Positions 1 to 8,364 of a stretch of 64,000 nucleotides of DNA are shown here, piece by piece. Position numbers and translations under genes: made by a program. The notes beneath the pieces were generated by a model. The model was not told the origin of the DNA. It made no database searches and worked only from the letters and a program-made list of their open reading frames with translations. This stretch comes from Alkalihalophilus marmarensis DSM 21297 (lineage in GTDB: Bacteria > Bacillota > Bacilli > Bacillales > Bacillaceae_D), in NCBI RefSeq assembly GCF_000474275.2, contig NZ_ATAE01000003.1, positions 1 through 64,000 of the forward strand, given 5' to 3'. Numbering within the stretch: position 1 is the stretch's first letter; the number at the start of each line of letters is the position of its first letter.

Positions 1-2
1 CT

Positions 3-125
3 TCTGAGTTTGGTGTACAATTAGGACCTGATGCTACAGCTCGTGCTAACGGATCTGTAGGTGGTGAAATCACTAAGCGTTTAGTTCAAATGGCTGAACA
101 ACAAATGGGTGGTTACCAAAAGTAA
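3..125 (+). CDS. Small acid-soluble spore protein, alpha/beta type (C-terminal part)
   Basis: Only the last 40 codons are present; the start lies left of the window. The readable part carries the alpha/beta SASP signature: [20 protein letters not shown], then a short tail [13 protein letters not shown] and a TAA stop. These proteins coat forespore DNA, protect it from UV and heat, and are degraded by the GPR protease at germination. The motif is specific, so the family is sure; which paralogue it is cannot be told. It is followed by a hairpin terminator. Confidence 0.95.
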   Translation, partial: SEFGVQLGPDATARANGSVGGEITKRLVQMAEQQMGGYQK

Positions 126-140
126 TTGAATATAATGGCT

Positions 141-170
141 TAAGAGGTGGGTTCGCTCACCTCTTATTTA
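141..170 (+). terminator. Hairpin terminator after the SASP gene
   Basis: Arms TAAGAGGTG (141-149) and CACCTCTTA (158-166) pair around an 8-nt loop. The U tract is weak (TTTATT). It lies just before the RBS of the next gene. Confidence 0.6.
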
Positions 171-188
171 TTGGAAGGACGGGTTCTA

Positions 189-452
189 ATGAGCATGTGT
201 CCGGCATGTAATGGCCTTACTACACTTCATATCTCATGTGAATATTGTGGGAACAATGTAACCATTTATGGTCGTACCTCCGATTATCAAGATGATTATA
301 GTGCTTATGAAGAGTATGATGTAACAAGCGCTCAATCCATTCAATCTCCCTCAGCTCAAACCGAGAGTGAAGGCTGCACGCATTATGTAGGGTGTGAAAA
401 TTGCCGAACAACATACACTTATTCATTTAAAGAAGTAGACTACGACACGTAA
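189..452 (+). CDS. Small cysteine-rich zinc-ribbon-like protein
   Basis: An 87-residue protein starting at ATG 189, nine bases after GGAAGGA (173-179); the frame is open upstream but without an RBS. It has three Cys pairs: CPAC near residue 4, CEYC near residue 18, and CTHYVGCENC near the C terminus. This is the pattern of a small zinc ribbon. The middle is acidic and rich in Ser and Tyr. There are no membrane segments. I do not recognise a named family. It sits between a SASP gene and convergent msmX, so no operon partner helps. Zn binding is inferred from Cys spacing only. Confidence 0.75.
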   Translation: MSMCPACNGLTTLHISCEYCGNNVTIYGRTSDYQDDYSAYEEYDVTSAQSIQSPSAQTESEGCTHYVGCENCRTTYTYSFKEVDYDT

Positions 453-490
453 GAAGCGACTTATCTCGTATTGAGAAAGCCGCTTCTATT
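452..490. terminator. Hairpin between convergent genes
   Basis: AGAAGCG (452-458) pairs with CGCTTCT (481-487), with inner CTT/AAG and CTC/GAG pairs. It lies between the stops of the zinc-ribbon gene and msmX and probably serves both strands. Confidence 0.55.
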
Positions 491-494
491 TGTT

Positions 495-1595
495 TTATGG
501 ACGGATACGTAATTCAGTTTCTGCATCAAAGAAATGAGCTTTATTCATATCAAAGGCAAGATCTAGTGACTGACCGCCTTCTATATCTGTACGTGAATCA
601 ATTCTAGCAACAAATGCTTGGCCATTAACAGAAGAATAAAGAACAGTTTCTGCACCTGTCAGCTCGGCTACATCAATTTCAGCCGTTAATTTTGTTTCGG
701 GTGATGATTCGATAAACAGAAGTTCATCATGAATATCTTCTGGACGAATGCCTAAAATAATCTCTTTGTTCATGTATTCTTTATCACGAAGAACAGACAA
801 CTTACCAGCTGGTACTTTAACGGTTACATCACCAACTTTAAAGTAATCGCCTTCTATTTTTCCAGTGATAAAGTTCATCGAAGGAGAACCAATAAATCCA
901 CCAACGAAAACATTCTCTGGGTTATCATATACGTCTTTAGGTGTACCTACTTGCTGAATAAATCCATCTTTCATAATAACAATGCGAGTAGCCATCGTCA
1001 TCGCTTCTGTTTGGTCGTGTGTTACGTAAATCGTTGTTGTTTGCAAACGCTTGTGTAGTTTAGTGATCTCAGCACGCATTTGTACACGTAATTTCGCATC
1101 TAAGTTTGATAATGGCTCATCCATTAAGAATACCTGAGGATCACGAACGATTGCACGGCCTAGGGCAACACGTTGACGCTGACCACCAGACATTGCTTTT
1201 GGTTTACGATCTAACATCGCTTCAAGGCCTAGAATTTTTGCAGCATCTCTCACGCGACGATCAATTTCATCTTTTTTAAATTTACGAAGCTTTAAACCGA
1301 AAGCCATGTTTTCGTATACATTCATATGCGGGTATAGAGCGTAGTTTTGGAATACCATCGCAATATCACGATCTTTTGGTGCTACATCATTAACGCGGCG
1401 GTCGCCGATGTATAAATCACCTTTTGAGATATCCTCAAGCCCTGCAATCATTCGTAATGTCGTTGATTTACCACAACCCGATGGCCCAACAAAAACAATA
1501 AACTCTTTATCTTTAATATCAAGATTAAAGTCAGTTACTGCAGTCACATCACCATCATAAATTTTATATATGTTTTTTAATTGAATATCTGCCAT
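495..1595 (-). CDS. msmX: Multisugar ABC importer ATPase, MsmX/UgpC type
   Basis: A 366-residue ABC ATPase. Walker A GPSGCGKST is at 37-45, the signature MSGGQRQRVALGRA near 134, Walker B FLMDEPLSNLDA near 155, and a TOBE-like regulatory domain fills the C-terminal 130 residues. Length and motifs fit the UgpC/MalK/MsmX group. In Bacillus MsmX is a shared ATPase energising several sugar importers (maltodextrin, arabinan, galactan oligosaccharides) whose permeases are encoded elsewhere. No permease gene is adjacent here, which fits a shared ATPase. A PucR-type regulator gene lies upstream on the same strand. A cre-like site lies 33-46 nt before the start. Confidence 0.93.
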   Translation of the reverse strand: MADIQLKNIYKIYDGDVTAVTDFNLDIKDKEFIVFVGPSGCGKSTTLRMIAGLEDISKGDLYIGDRRVNDVAPKDRDIAMVFQNYALYPHMNVYENMAFGLKLRKFKKDEIDRRVRDAAKILGLEAMLDRKPKAMSGGQRQRVALGRAIVRDPQVFLMDEPLSNLDAKLRVQMRAEITKLHKRLQTTTIYVTHDQTEAMTMATRIVIMKDGFIQQVGTPKDVYDNPENVFVGGFIGSPSMNFITGKIEGDYFKVGDVTVKVPAGKLSVLRDKEYMNKEIILGIRPEDIHDELLFIESSPETKLTAEIDVAELTGAETVLYSSVNGQAFVARIDSRTDIEGGQSLDLAFDMNKAHFFDAETELRIRP

Positions 1596-1627
1596 TTTAA
1601 ATCCCCCTCATGTGTTCGTGCTGTTAT

Positions 1628-1641
1628 TGTAACCCCTTTCA
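1628..1641 (-). promoter_or_regulatory. Possible cre (CcpA) site upstream of msmX
   Basis: On the minus strand the sequence TGAAAGGGGTTACA fits the cre consensus TGWAANCGNTNWCA at all defined positions except the central C, which is G. The central CG is normally the best conserved part, so this is a weak call. Confidence 0.25.
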
Positions 1642-1702
1642 CGCAAGCTGGGCTATGGTCAGTGTGCACAAGCTTTCAGTCATCGTTTGTGCACATTGAC
1701 GA

Positions 1703-2593
1703 TTAATCATGTTGATAATGAAGGAGAAGCATATAGACGAGAGCTGCATCTGAAAAATGTTTTATATCAATACCAGTACGGTCCACAAATTTATCAATCC
1801 GGTATTGCAAACTATTTCTGTGCATATGTAAGGCTTTCGCTGCTTGTGTAGTATTAAGATTATGGCTGAAGTACGTCCCAACCGTTGTAAGCAGTTCCTT
1901 ATCATTAAGCAGTTCCACAGAAATTAAGCGTTGGATGATACGATCCATTTCCTTTCCAGTTGAATTCCTCATTAAATACAAAAGCAGCACCTCTTGTTCT
2001 TTATAAACGTGTTTAGGGTGGCTTTTAGATAAAAGGTATTGAAATAACTCATGTTGAAATAAGAAGGACTCCCTAGAACTCTCGACTGTGGATTCAATCC
2101 CAATCAAGGTATATAAATCAAGATAAAAATCCATTGAGATCGCTTCAGCAAAGCTCTTTATATCCATCTCATCCCCGTAGCCATCTATTGACTCTAATAC
2201 AACGACTCCATATTGTTGATGCACCCAGACAATCGTTATTACATGTGGAAATGCCTCCTGCCAGGTAGAGCTAAGGGCTTCGTAATCATCAATTGATTCG
2301 CTTAAATGAAAATGAATAAGCCGGACAGGCCTCTCTACGTTTGGCTGTCTTGTTTCTGATTCAAGCAGCCATGCCCGCCATTCTTTATCTGTAAAGGTGA
2401 CGGCTTTTGGGGTGTGCTGATACTCTTTATAAAAATACGTTAATAATGCTGTCTCTTTTTCATTTAACTGATCCCGCCAAAAACCAAGGAGGGAAGCTGA
2501 ATCATCAATCAGCCATAAAACTTCTGGGTGTGGAGGAGTGATATGGGTTGGAACAATGGCTTTTTCAAATAATCGTTTGATTTTTTCATTCAC
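1703..2593 (-). CDS. PucR/CdaR-type transcriptional regulator
   Basis: A 296-residue protein starting at GTG 2593, preceded by GAGGTG with a 9-nt gap; the longer open frame to 2692 begins with an unlikely Cys-rich stretch. The C-terminal 60 residues (NTTQAAKALHMHRNSLQYRI, then FVDRTGIDI) are the PucR C-terminal helix-turn-helix. The first 220 residues show no domain I can name. Such proteins control purine, sugar-diacid or amino-acid catabolism, but effector and targets are unknown here. It lies upstream of msmX on the same strand with about 100 nt between, so it might act on msmX; that is inference. Confidence 0.82.
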   Translation of the reverse strand: MNEKIKRLFEKAIVPTHITPPHPEVLWLIDDSASLLGFWRDQLNEKETALLTYFYKEYQHTPKAVTFTDKEWRAWLLESETRQPNVERPVRLIHFHLSESIDDYEALSSTWQEAFPHVITIVWVHQQYGVVVLESIDGYGDEMDIKSFAEAISMDFYLDLYTLIGIESTVESSRESFLFQHELFQYLLSKSHPKHVYKEQEVLLLYLMRNSTGKEMDRIIQRLISVELLNDKELLTTVGTYFSHNLNTTQAAKALHMHRNSLQYRIDKFVDRTGIDIKHFSDAALVYMLLLHYQHD

Positions 2594-2721
2594 CGTTACT
2601 AAGCACCTCTCATGTACACTGTTTTTACAGAGTATAACAAACAATGGAGAATGACAGAAACAAATCTGACAAAACAAAAAATCCTTCTGCATATAAAACG
2701 AGAAGGATTTAATATATGTTG

Positions 2722-2919
2722 TTATTTATTTTCATTTGGTCGATCTTCTCTTTCAAGATCTCTTGCTTCTTCAATGGTTCCTGCGTGATGTTCATTTACG
2801 ACACCGCCGCCAAGCCCCTCATTAATCATCCGGTCGATATCCATAAAAAACTCGTCCCGTCCTTCATTAGATGAACCAGTAGAAGAACTATACTTGTTTT
2901 CCTTTTTCTTATCTGACAT
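2722..2919 (-). CDS. Small hydrophilic protein of unknown function
   Basis: A 65-residue, highly charged protein without Cys or membrane segments. It has a Ser/Gly-rich start and the stretch DIDRMINEGLGGG in the middle. A good RBS (AAGGAGGG on the minus strand, just right of 2920) precedes the ATG. It looks like the small proteins common in spore-forming Bacillaceae, but I cannot name a family. Confidence 0.7.
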   Translation of the reverse strand: MSDKKKENKYSSSTGSSNEGRDEFFMDIDRMINEGLGGGVVNEHHAGTIEEARDLEREDRPNENK

Positions 2920-2971
2920 CGCTCATCCCTCCTTTACTTATAGGATGGATGATTGCGAATAAATCTATGCA

Positions 2972-3187
2972 TTAATGCTCTTCGTATACATGATATAACA
3001 TCAAGTCATGGACTTTTGGTTCAAGCTCCTTTTTCTTGTCCTCAGTTGGCACTGGATGATTCCAATCAATTGAGCCATCCTTATGGTACGTCCCAGTTAA
3101 GTACGATCCCGCGTAAAAAAAAGAAAAGGTCCATTCTCTGCGCACTAAATTATTTCGAAGTTCCTTCCATTGAAAATGAGAAATCAA
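2972..3187 (-). CDS. yheE: YheE family small protein (DUF5342)
   Basis: A 71-residue protein read from TTG 3187, which follows AGGGGGC at a 6-nt gap; the ATG six codons upstream lies on the other side of that RBS. It begins (M)ISHFQWKEL and has YHKDGSIDWNHP in the middle and LMLYHVYEEH at the end, a pattern I associate with B. subtilis YheE. Function is unknown. Position just before yheB and yheA agrees with the B. subtilis yhe cluster, but yheC and yheD, the ATP-grasp spore-coat genes, are absent. Confidence 0.8.
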   Translation of the reverse strand: MISHFQWKELRNNLVRREWTFSFFYAGSYLTGTYHKDGSIDWNHPVPTEDKKKELEPKVHDLMLYHVYEEH

Positions 3188-3258
3188 TTTGCTGCCCCCT
3201 AACATGTTGCATATAGTGAAACGTTTACATTCACTATACCATGTCAGGGAGTGTTGTG

Positions 3259-3726
3259 TTAGGCTTCCTTTTCCGAAATATCATCCGAATGCCAATGCCC
3301 GCCTCCAAACCATAAATAAACCTGCCCATCAGATTCGTGGATATAGGTAAAACAAACAAGTCCTGATTGTAAGGCCATCTTGATTCCAGCTTCGTCATTG
3401 TATTTGATTTTTTTGTACATCACACCGAGATCCTGCATAGATGATTCTATAAGGCTTCTTTGTATATGAGTGTGTTTATACTTTGGCGCAAGTAAAACTG
3501 CTGAGAGTTTGGTTCCAAAATTAACCACTACGGAACAAGCAATGATTTTCCCTTCCCAAAGAGCAATTTTAATGGAATTCCCAGCTTCTTCGATATGGTG
3601 TTTCTTTAGATGGAATACATATGAGTGGATTGGCTGCTTAGGTGCCTTGTCATACCGTTTTGTAAAACGTATGAGCGGACGCCGGTACTTTTCCCAATTA
3701 TGATAATTGATGGTAATGATCTTCAA
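3259..3726 (-). CDS. GNAT-like acetyltransferase, putative
   Basis: A 155-residue protein starting at TTG 3726 after a strong AAAGGAGG (7-nt gap). Upstream codons of the open frame are a Phe-rich stretch unlikely to be translated. Residues about 60-130 (IALWEGKIIACSVV, LLAPKYKHTHIQRSLIES, YNDEAGIKMALQSGLVCF) follow the GNAT layout: an exposed strand, a CoA-loop-like turn, then the Asn/Asp-x-x-Ala helix before a G-[LF]-x-x-[FY] strand. The catalytic site is not evident and the substrate is unknown. It occupies the place of yheC-yheD in B. subtilis. Confidence 0.6.
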   Translation of the reverse strand: MKIITINYHNWEKYRRPLIRFTKRYDKAPKQPIHSYVFHLKKHHIEEAGNSIKIALWEGKIIACSVVVNFGTKLSAVLLAPKYKHTHIQRSLIESSMQDLGVMYKKIKYNDEAGIKMALQSGLVCFTYIHESDGQVYLWFGGGHWHSDDISEKEA

Positions 3727-3912
3727 CGCACTTCCTCCTTTTCTGTTGAATAAAAAGAAAGCCACAAAAAGAAAGCAACAAAAAGATAAGGCATAAAAAG
3801 AAAGCAACGATTTTAGCTTCCGAATATATCTTGAACTAGCGTATAGAGAGCGTGATATCGTATACTATGTGATATGTGCCTATATGGTGATTGATAGAAA
3901 GGGTGACAGCTG

Positions 3913-5052
3913 TTGGATACAGCATGGTTTATTGGGTTTATGGTAGTCATAGGCGCTGTTATTGGCGGTGCAACAAATTCACTTGCTATTAAAATGTTAT
4001 TTAGACCTTATACTGAAAAAAGAATCGGGAAGTGGAGAGTTCCTTTTACTCCAGGACTCATTCCGAAACGCCACCAAGAGCTAGCGACACAGCTTGGCCA
4101 CATGGTTGTGCATTATTTACTTACAGCAGAAGGGTTAGGAAAGAAATTAAAGAGTGCAGCGTTTATGAAAGCAATGAATGAATGGTTATCTGCTGAATTA
4201 TTAAAGCTGCTTAGAAGTGAACAAACGATAGGGGAGCTTCTAGAAAATAAATTGGGTGTAAAAGAGCCAAAGCAGACGCTGCTTCTAAAAACGGAAGGCT
4301 TGATTGAAAAAAGCTATGACCGTTACTTTCAAGAGAACCGACATAAACAGATCGGTGAGGTCCTTCCAAGAGGGGCTAATGAAAAAATTGACCATAGCGT
4401 ACCTGTGATTGCGGCCTTCTTGTTAGAGAGAGGACAAGCTCTTTTCAGCAGTGAAGAAGGCAAGGAGCGACTCAGCAAAATGATTGACCGTTTCCTTTTA
4501 AATAAAGGGACATTAGGAAATATGATTTCAATGTTTCTTGGCAATGAGAGGCTCGTTGATAAGCTCCAGCCTGAACTAATGAAATTTATGCGAGATGATG
4601 GTACAAAGCGAATGGTTGAAGAGATTTTAGAAAAAGAGTGGGCGAAACTAAAACAAAAAGATGTAGCACTCATAGAAGAACAACTGAACAAAGAAGATAT
4701 TATTGAGTATGTGACGACCGCTTTAGAGAAAAATGTCCCGTTTTATCAATGGGTAGACCAGCCGCTTAGTGACTGGAGTAAACCATTTGAAGACATGCTG
4801 GTCACTGAGTGGGTTCCAAAGCTTGTCGATGCTGTTTCTGATTTATTAGCCATGCATCTTGAAGGACTGTTAGAAAAGCTGAATCTAGAGGATATCGTTC
4901 GTGAGCAGGTTGAGGCATTCTCTGTAGAACGTTTAGAGGAACTGGTATTAACGATCTCTAAACGGGAATTTAAAATGATCACCTATCTTGGGGCTTTGCT
5001 CGGAGGTATGATTGGATTTATTCAAGGTTTATTAGTTTTATTCATCGGGTAA
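3913..5052 (+). CDS. yheB: UPF0754 (DUF445) membrane protein YheB
   Basis: A 379-residue protein starting at TTG 3913, eight bases after AAAGGGTG. One hydrophobic segment is at the N terminus (5-25) and another at the end (355-377), with a long charged helical middle. The stretch GGATNSLAIKMLFRP then PFTPGLIPKRHQELA near residues 17-60 is the DUF445 signature. B. subtilis YheB has this length and lies directly upstream of yheA, as here. Molecular function is unknown. Confidence 0.92.
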   Translation: MDTAWFIGFMVVIGAVIGGATNSLAIKMLFRPYTEKRIGKWRVPFTPGLIPKRHQELATQLGHMVVHYLLTAEGLGKKLKSAAFMKAMNEWLSAELLKLLRSEQTIGELLENKLGVKEPKQTLLLKTEGLIEKSYDRYFQENRHKQIGEVLPRGANEKIDHSVPVIAAFLLERGQALFSSEEGKERLSKMIDRFLLNKGTLGNMISMFLGNERLVDKLQPELMKFMRDDGTKRMVEEILEKEWAKLKQKDVALIEEQLNKEDIIEYVTTALEKNVPFYQWVDQPLSDWSKPFEDMLVTEWVPKLVDAVSDLLAMHLEGLLEKLNLEDIVREQVEAFSVERLEELVLTISKREFKMITYLGALLGGMIGFIQGLLVLFIG

Positions 5053-5162
5053 AGAGTAGGGTGTGTGACTATAAATATTGTTTAAATTCACCCATGAAGG
5101 ATGAATTGTCTGTGTAGACATGTTATAGTCGTAAAGACTATTTTTTTAGGAGGACGTTATAA

Positions 5163-5519
5163 ATGTCAAATGTATACGATAAGGCTCATGAACTAAAGAA
5201 AGCAATTGCTGAAAGTGAAGAATTCTCTGCATTAAAATCAATGCACGAACAAATTGAAGCAGATGAGATTGCTAAAAAAATGCTAGAGAACTTCCGTAAC
5301 CTGCAGCTGGAGCTTCAACAAAAGCAAATGCAAGGTATTCAAATTACGGAAGAAGAAGCTCAAAAAGCTCAACAGCAATTTGAACTTGTTCAACAACATG
5401 AGTTAATCTCGAAATTAATGGAAGCTGAACAACGTCTAAGTGTTATCATTGGTGATATCAACAAAATCATCACAGAACCTCTTGAAGAGATCTATGGTAA
5501 CCCAGAAGGTCAACAATAA
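5163..5519 (+). CDS. yheA: YlbF/YmcA family protein YheA (UPF0342)
   Basis: A 118-residue all-helical protein, rich in Glu, Gln and Ala with a helical-hairpin pattern. It starts at ATG 5163 after AGGAGGA (5148-5154). It resembles YheA, a paralogue of YlbF and YmcA; those two act with YaaT on RNase Y and on sporulation and biofilm control, but a role for YheA itself is not settled. It lies 110 nt after yheB and is closed by a strong terminator. Confidence 0.92.
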   Translation: MSNVYDKAHELKKAIAESEEFSALKSMHEQIEADEIAKKMLENFRNLQLELQQKQMQGIQITEEEAQKAQQQFELVQQHELISKLMEAEQRLSVIIGDINKIITEPLEEIYGNPEGQQ

Positions 5520-5533
5520 TTTAATAAACGTAC

Positions 5534-5566
5534 AAAAGTCACGAGAATGATGCTCGTGACTTTTTT
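5534..5566. terminator. Strong terminator after yheA
   Basis: A 12-bp perfect stem, AAAAGTCACGAG (5534-5545) with CTCGTGACTTTT (5553-5564), followed by T6. It overlaps the 3' end of the convergent gene at 5565 and works on both strands (A4 on the left). Confidence 0.92.
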
Positions 5567-5762
5567 ATTGAGGATTATTCTTCTTTAGTTTTTTACCAAT
5601 CAAAACAGCCATGTGCAGAACAAATCCAGCAAATAACCCTACACTAGCGGCCCCTAAAAGCCCCATAACTATTTCTCCCGCTGAGCCTTCTGCGAGTTGT
5701 AGACTGGTTAACAGCATAAAAACAGCAGGTACAACTAAATAAAACTGTACAAAAGATTTCAT
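5565..5762 (-). CDS. Small two-helix membrane protein, unknown
   Basis: A 65-residue protein with two hydrophobic segments (about 5-24 and 32-55) and a basic tail KKLKKNNPQ, suggesting both termini on the cytoplasmic side. GGGAG precedes the ATG. No family recognised. It is convergent with yheA and shares its terminator. Confidence 0.65.
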   Translation of the reverse strand: MKSFVQFYLVVPAVFMLLTSLQLAEGSAGEIVMGLLGAASVGLFAGFVLHMAVLIGKKLKKNNPQ

Positions 5763-5938
5763 ATGAACTCCCTTTTTCTATTAAGATGAACGTTATCTAC
5801 AAAAGAGTATAACGAAAGCAACGAGATACGTCTATTTGATTTTGGTTCTATTCAAACAGTGTGTAACATACAGTCTAGAGAACAGACAGGCAGACCGAAA
5901 TGGGACGTGTCGTCGTAAAGAAAAAGGGGGAAAGCATC

Positions 5939-6784
5939 ATGACGTACCGATTACTAGCCCTAAATATTGATGGAACATTGATTGGTTCAAATGAGAAGAT
6001 CTCAAAGCAAACGAAAGAAGCTATTGAGTATGTGAAGAAAAAAGGGGTGTATGTCACCTTAGTGACTTCAAGACCACACCTTTCCGCAAAACGTTTGGCA
6101 AAATCCTTAAAGATTGATAACTATTTAGTAACAAACAATGGCGCCTTTGTTGCAAATGACGCAGAAGATCCTTTATACGTAAAGCGAATTGATGTGAATA
6201 AAACACTGCAGCTCGTTGAAGTATTAGAGCAGTATGATTGTCATATTCGTGTTCTTCACGAAAGCTTCTCTATTGGAAATAAGGTACGGCAGAAAAATCA
6301 GTTGATCGCAAAGATGACGATTGGTGTAGGGGACCCATTATTTTACCCTGTGACGTTTGTAGATTCTGTTTATGATCGTTTATTGCAAGAAGCGATTGCT
6401 CCTCCTAAAGTACAGGTTCAATTCTTTGATGAAGAAGAACAGAACTCCGCTTTAAACCAAGTAAAAGAAATGATTAAAGGGGTAAATGCTGTTTCCATTC
6501 AAGATGGTAAAGTAGAGTTTGTAGCAGAGGGAGTTTCAAAGCTTGATGGGTTACAAAAAGTAGGGCAAGAGCTTGGTATTTCCTTGCAAGAAATGGTTGC
6601 TGTCGGCCTTGAAGAGGATGATATACCAATGATCAGTCAAGTAGGATTAGGGGTAGCTATGGGGAATGCCAGTGAAGAAGTAAAGAAGGCAGCCAATTGG
6701 ATCACACGCTCGAATCATCAGAACGGGGTTTCTTACATGATTCGAGAAGTGTTTAGAAAGCAGCTGCGTGTTCAAGTGGAATAA
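5939..6784 (+). CDS. yhaX: Cof-type HAD-IIB protein, YhaX-like, with altered catalytic residues
   Basis: A 281-residue protein starting at ATG 5939 after AAAGGGGG. Layout is that of the Cof/HAD-IIB phosphatases: motif I at the N terminus, the cap domain in the middle, Lys 201 of motif III (SKLDGL), and motif IV near 223. Two catalytic positions are changed. The motif I nucleophile Asp is Asn 9 (LALNIDGT), and the motif IV pattern GDxxND reads GLEEDD. The acid/base Asp 11 remains. Phosphatase activity is therefore doubtful and a binding or regulatory role is possible. Position between yheA and yhzD agrees with B. subtilis yhaX, a sigma-B-linked stress gene there. Confidence 0.85.
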   Translation: MTYRLLALNIDGTLIGSNEKISKQTKEAIEYVKKKGVYVTLVTSRPHLSAKRLAKSLKIDNYLVTNNGAFVANDAEDPLYVKRIDVNKTLQLVEVLEQYDCHIRVLHESFSIGNKVRQKNQLIAKMTIGVGDPLFYPVTFVDSVYDRLLQEAIAPPKVQVQFFDEEEQNSALNQVKEMIKGVNAVSIQDGKVEFVAEGVSKLDGLQKVGQELGISLQEMVAVGLEEDDIPMISQVGLGVAMGNASEEVKKAANWITRSNHQNGVSYMIREVFRKQLRVQVE

Positions 6785-6814
6785 AACAACTCATAGTTTT
6801 CCACATCCATAATA

Positions 6815-6846
6815 AAAAAGAGCTGTCCCAAATGGGGCAGCTCTTT
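6815..6846. terminator. Terminator between yhaX and yhzD
   Basis: AAAGAGCTG..CCC pairs with GGG..CAGCTCTTT around AAAT, with one mismatch. A6 on the left and TTT on the right let it act on both strands. Confidence 0.85.
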
Positions 6847-6849
6847 CGT

Positions 6850-7032
6850 TTACACATGAAATAACAATAACTTACCAGCACGTGTAAGACGGTGAGTATG
6901 ATTTGTATAGTTGTTTTCCTCTAACTTTTTCTTTCCAATCTCCTGTGCGGCATTATCATCCGCAGCTTCGATTCGTTCCTCAAAAACCATTTCGCCATTA
7001 GGTTCATAAACGGTTAGAAAATACTCATTCAT
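6850..7032 (-). CDS. yhzD: YhzD family protein
   Basis: A 60-residue protein with the pattern MNEYFLTVYEPNGEMVFEE, then AADDNAAQEIGKKKLEE and the end GKLLLFHV. I recognise this as the YhzD family, conserved in Bacillaceae and without known function. The length is typical. GGGG lies just upstream of the ATG on the minus strand. Confidence 0.85.
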   Translation of the reverse strand: MNEYFLTVYEPNGEMVFEERIEAADDNAAQEIGKKKLEENNYTNHTHRLTRAGKLLLFHV

Positions 7033-7141
7033 TATTATTTCCCCCCAAACTATTGTAAGAATAGTGTAAATTCAAACGCTTACATAAGCAAGTATAAAAT
7101 ATTTTTGGTAATTATTGTTTTTTCTGTTGCAATAATTAGAA

Positions 7142-7176
7142 GGTGGTCATATACTGTATATATAGATATACACACC
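7142..7176. promoter_or_regulatory. Imperfect palindrome, possible GntR operator
   Basis: GGTGGTCATAT (from 7142) is an imperfect inverted repeat of ATATACACACC (ending 7176), GGTGnnnATAT on each side. It lies 25 nt before the start of an operon that encodes a YtrA-type GntR repressor and overlaps TATA-rich DNA that could be a -10 region. Binding is inference. Confidence 0.35.
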
Positions 7177-7200
7177 AATACACTTTAAGAGGTGAAGCTC

Positions 7201-7932
7201 ATGTCGGAGAATCAATTAATTAAGAAGATTATTTTATTCGAATTAAAAAATACACCATTCATTAAGTATCTATGGATGGTTGCTGCAATGGGTTTAATTG
7301 TTTTTTTAGGAAGTCAATTTATTAATGAAGTAAGCGGTGGCGGACGGTTCCCTATTATTTATGACTTTCTATTTTTTAGTGCTTTGTCGCTTGCATACAC
7401 GGTAAGATACAAACCATTTAACATTCAAGATATAAAAGGCGGGTTATACGCTAGCTCATTTTTTATCTTACTTAAACAAACACCTATTGCTGATCGAGTC
7501 ATTATGAAAAGCAGATTTATTATGAGTGCAATTTATATTCTGACGTTTAACACTATTGTATTTGTGCTGTTCTATGTGTTCTCAAATAATATCAAAGAAG
7601 TATTATCAGTTTCTGAGGCAATCATTCTAGGTCTAAGCTGGCTTGCCATCAGCTATGTGTGGGGGGGATTATATGCAGCAGGTGAACCAGGTGGAAGATA
7701 TTCACCTGTGGCTTTGATCATATGGAGTATCGTTTATATTGCAGTGCTTTTTGTATTACTAACTGGATTTAACCTGCTTGCAGGAGCCCCGTATATTATT
7801 TGGTCTATCAGTATTGTACAAACAAACCCTATGTTACTCTTAGGTATTTCATTTTTGTTGATGATCATAGCTACAGCCACTTGGATTTACTCTTATAGAT
7901 ACTATGAAAATAAAACTAGTTATCACCTATAA
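7201..7932 (+). CDS. ABC-2 type membrane protein, putative permease
   Basis: A 243-residue protein with about six hydrophobic segments (residues 17-37, 55-70, 99-120, 133-150, 170-195, 210-230). ATG 7201 follows AGAGGTG at a sensible distance. It is the first gene of a three-gene unit with a GntR repressor and an ABC ATPase, so it most likely supplies the membrane part of that exporter. I recognise no specific family. Confidence 0.75.
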   Translation: MSENQLIKKIILFELKNTPFIKYLWMVAAMGLIVFLGSQFINEVSGGGRFPIIYDFLFFSALSLAYTVRYKPFNIQDIKGGLYASSFFILLKQTPIADRVIMKSRFIMSAIYILTFNTIVFVLFYVFSNNIKEVLSVSEAIILGLSWLAISYVWGGLYAAGEPGGRYSPVALIIWSIVYIAVLFVLLTGFNLLAGAPYIIWSISIVQTNPMLLLGISFLLMIIATATWIYSYRYYENKTSYHL

Positions 7933-7962
7933 AAGGGTCGTCTGTTGAAAGGAGGTCTTTGA

Positions 7963-8340
7963 TTGAAATTACCAATAAGCGTCCAAGAAGGCTCGCGTAC
8001 TCCTATATATCATCAAATAGAAGAACAGATTAAAGCACTTATTGTTTCAGGGCATGTAAGTGCAGGTACACCGCTGCCTTCTATTCGAGCGTTATCAAAA
8101 GATCTTGCTTGCAGTGTCATTACCACAAGAAGAGCTTATCAAAATCTTGAGCAGCAGGGGTATATAAAAACCAGCCAAGGCAGAGGAACATTTGTAGCTG
8201 AAATTGATGAACGATCTAAGAAAGAGGCTAAAACAGAAGCTGTGTATGACACATTAAAAAAAGCAGTAGAAGTAGGGCGGCGGCATAGTTATACCGATGA
8301 TGAACTTAGAAAATTATTTGAAGAAGCTCTAATGGAATAG
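7963..8340 (+). CDS. GntR family regulator, YtrA subfamily
   Basis: A 125-residue protein read from TTG 7963, eight nt after AAAGGAGG. The winged helix-turn-helix covers 11-75 (PIYHQIEEQIKALI, PLPSIRALSKDLACS, TTRRAYQNLEQQGYI, GRGTFVA). The C-terminal domain is only about 50 residues, as in the YtrA subfamily, which regulates adjacent ABC exporters often induced by cell-wall antibiotics. It lies between permease and ATPase genes. It probably represses its own operon through the palindrome before the first gene. Confidence 0.9.
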   Translation: MKLPISVQEGSRTPIYHQIEEQIKALIVSGHVSAGTPLPSIRALSKDLACSVITTRRAYQNLEQQGYIKTSQGRGTFVAEIDERSKKEAKTEAVYDTLKKAVEVGRRHSYTDDELRKLFEEALME

Positions 8341-8364
8341 ATCGATTACAGGGAGGGATATGTA

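Noticed and set aside
4329-4982. Minus-strand frames of 120 and 78 codons opposite yheB
   Set aside because: Ser/Phe-rich shadows of a Lys/Glu-rich gene; no RBS.
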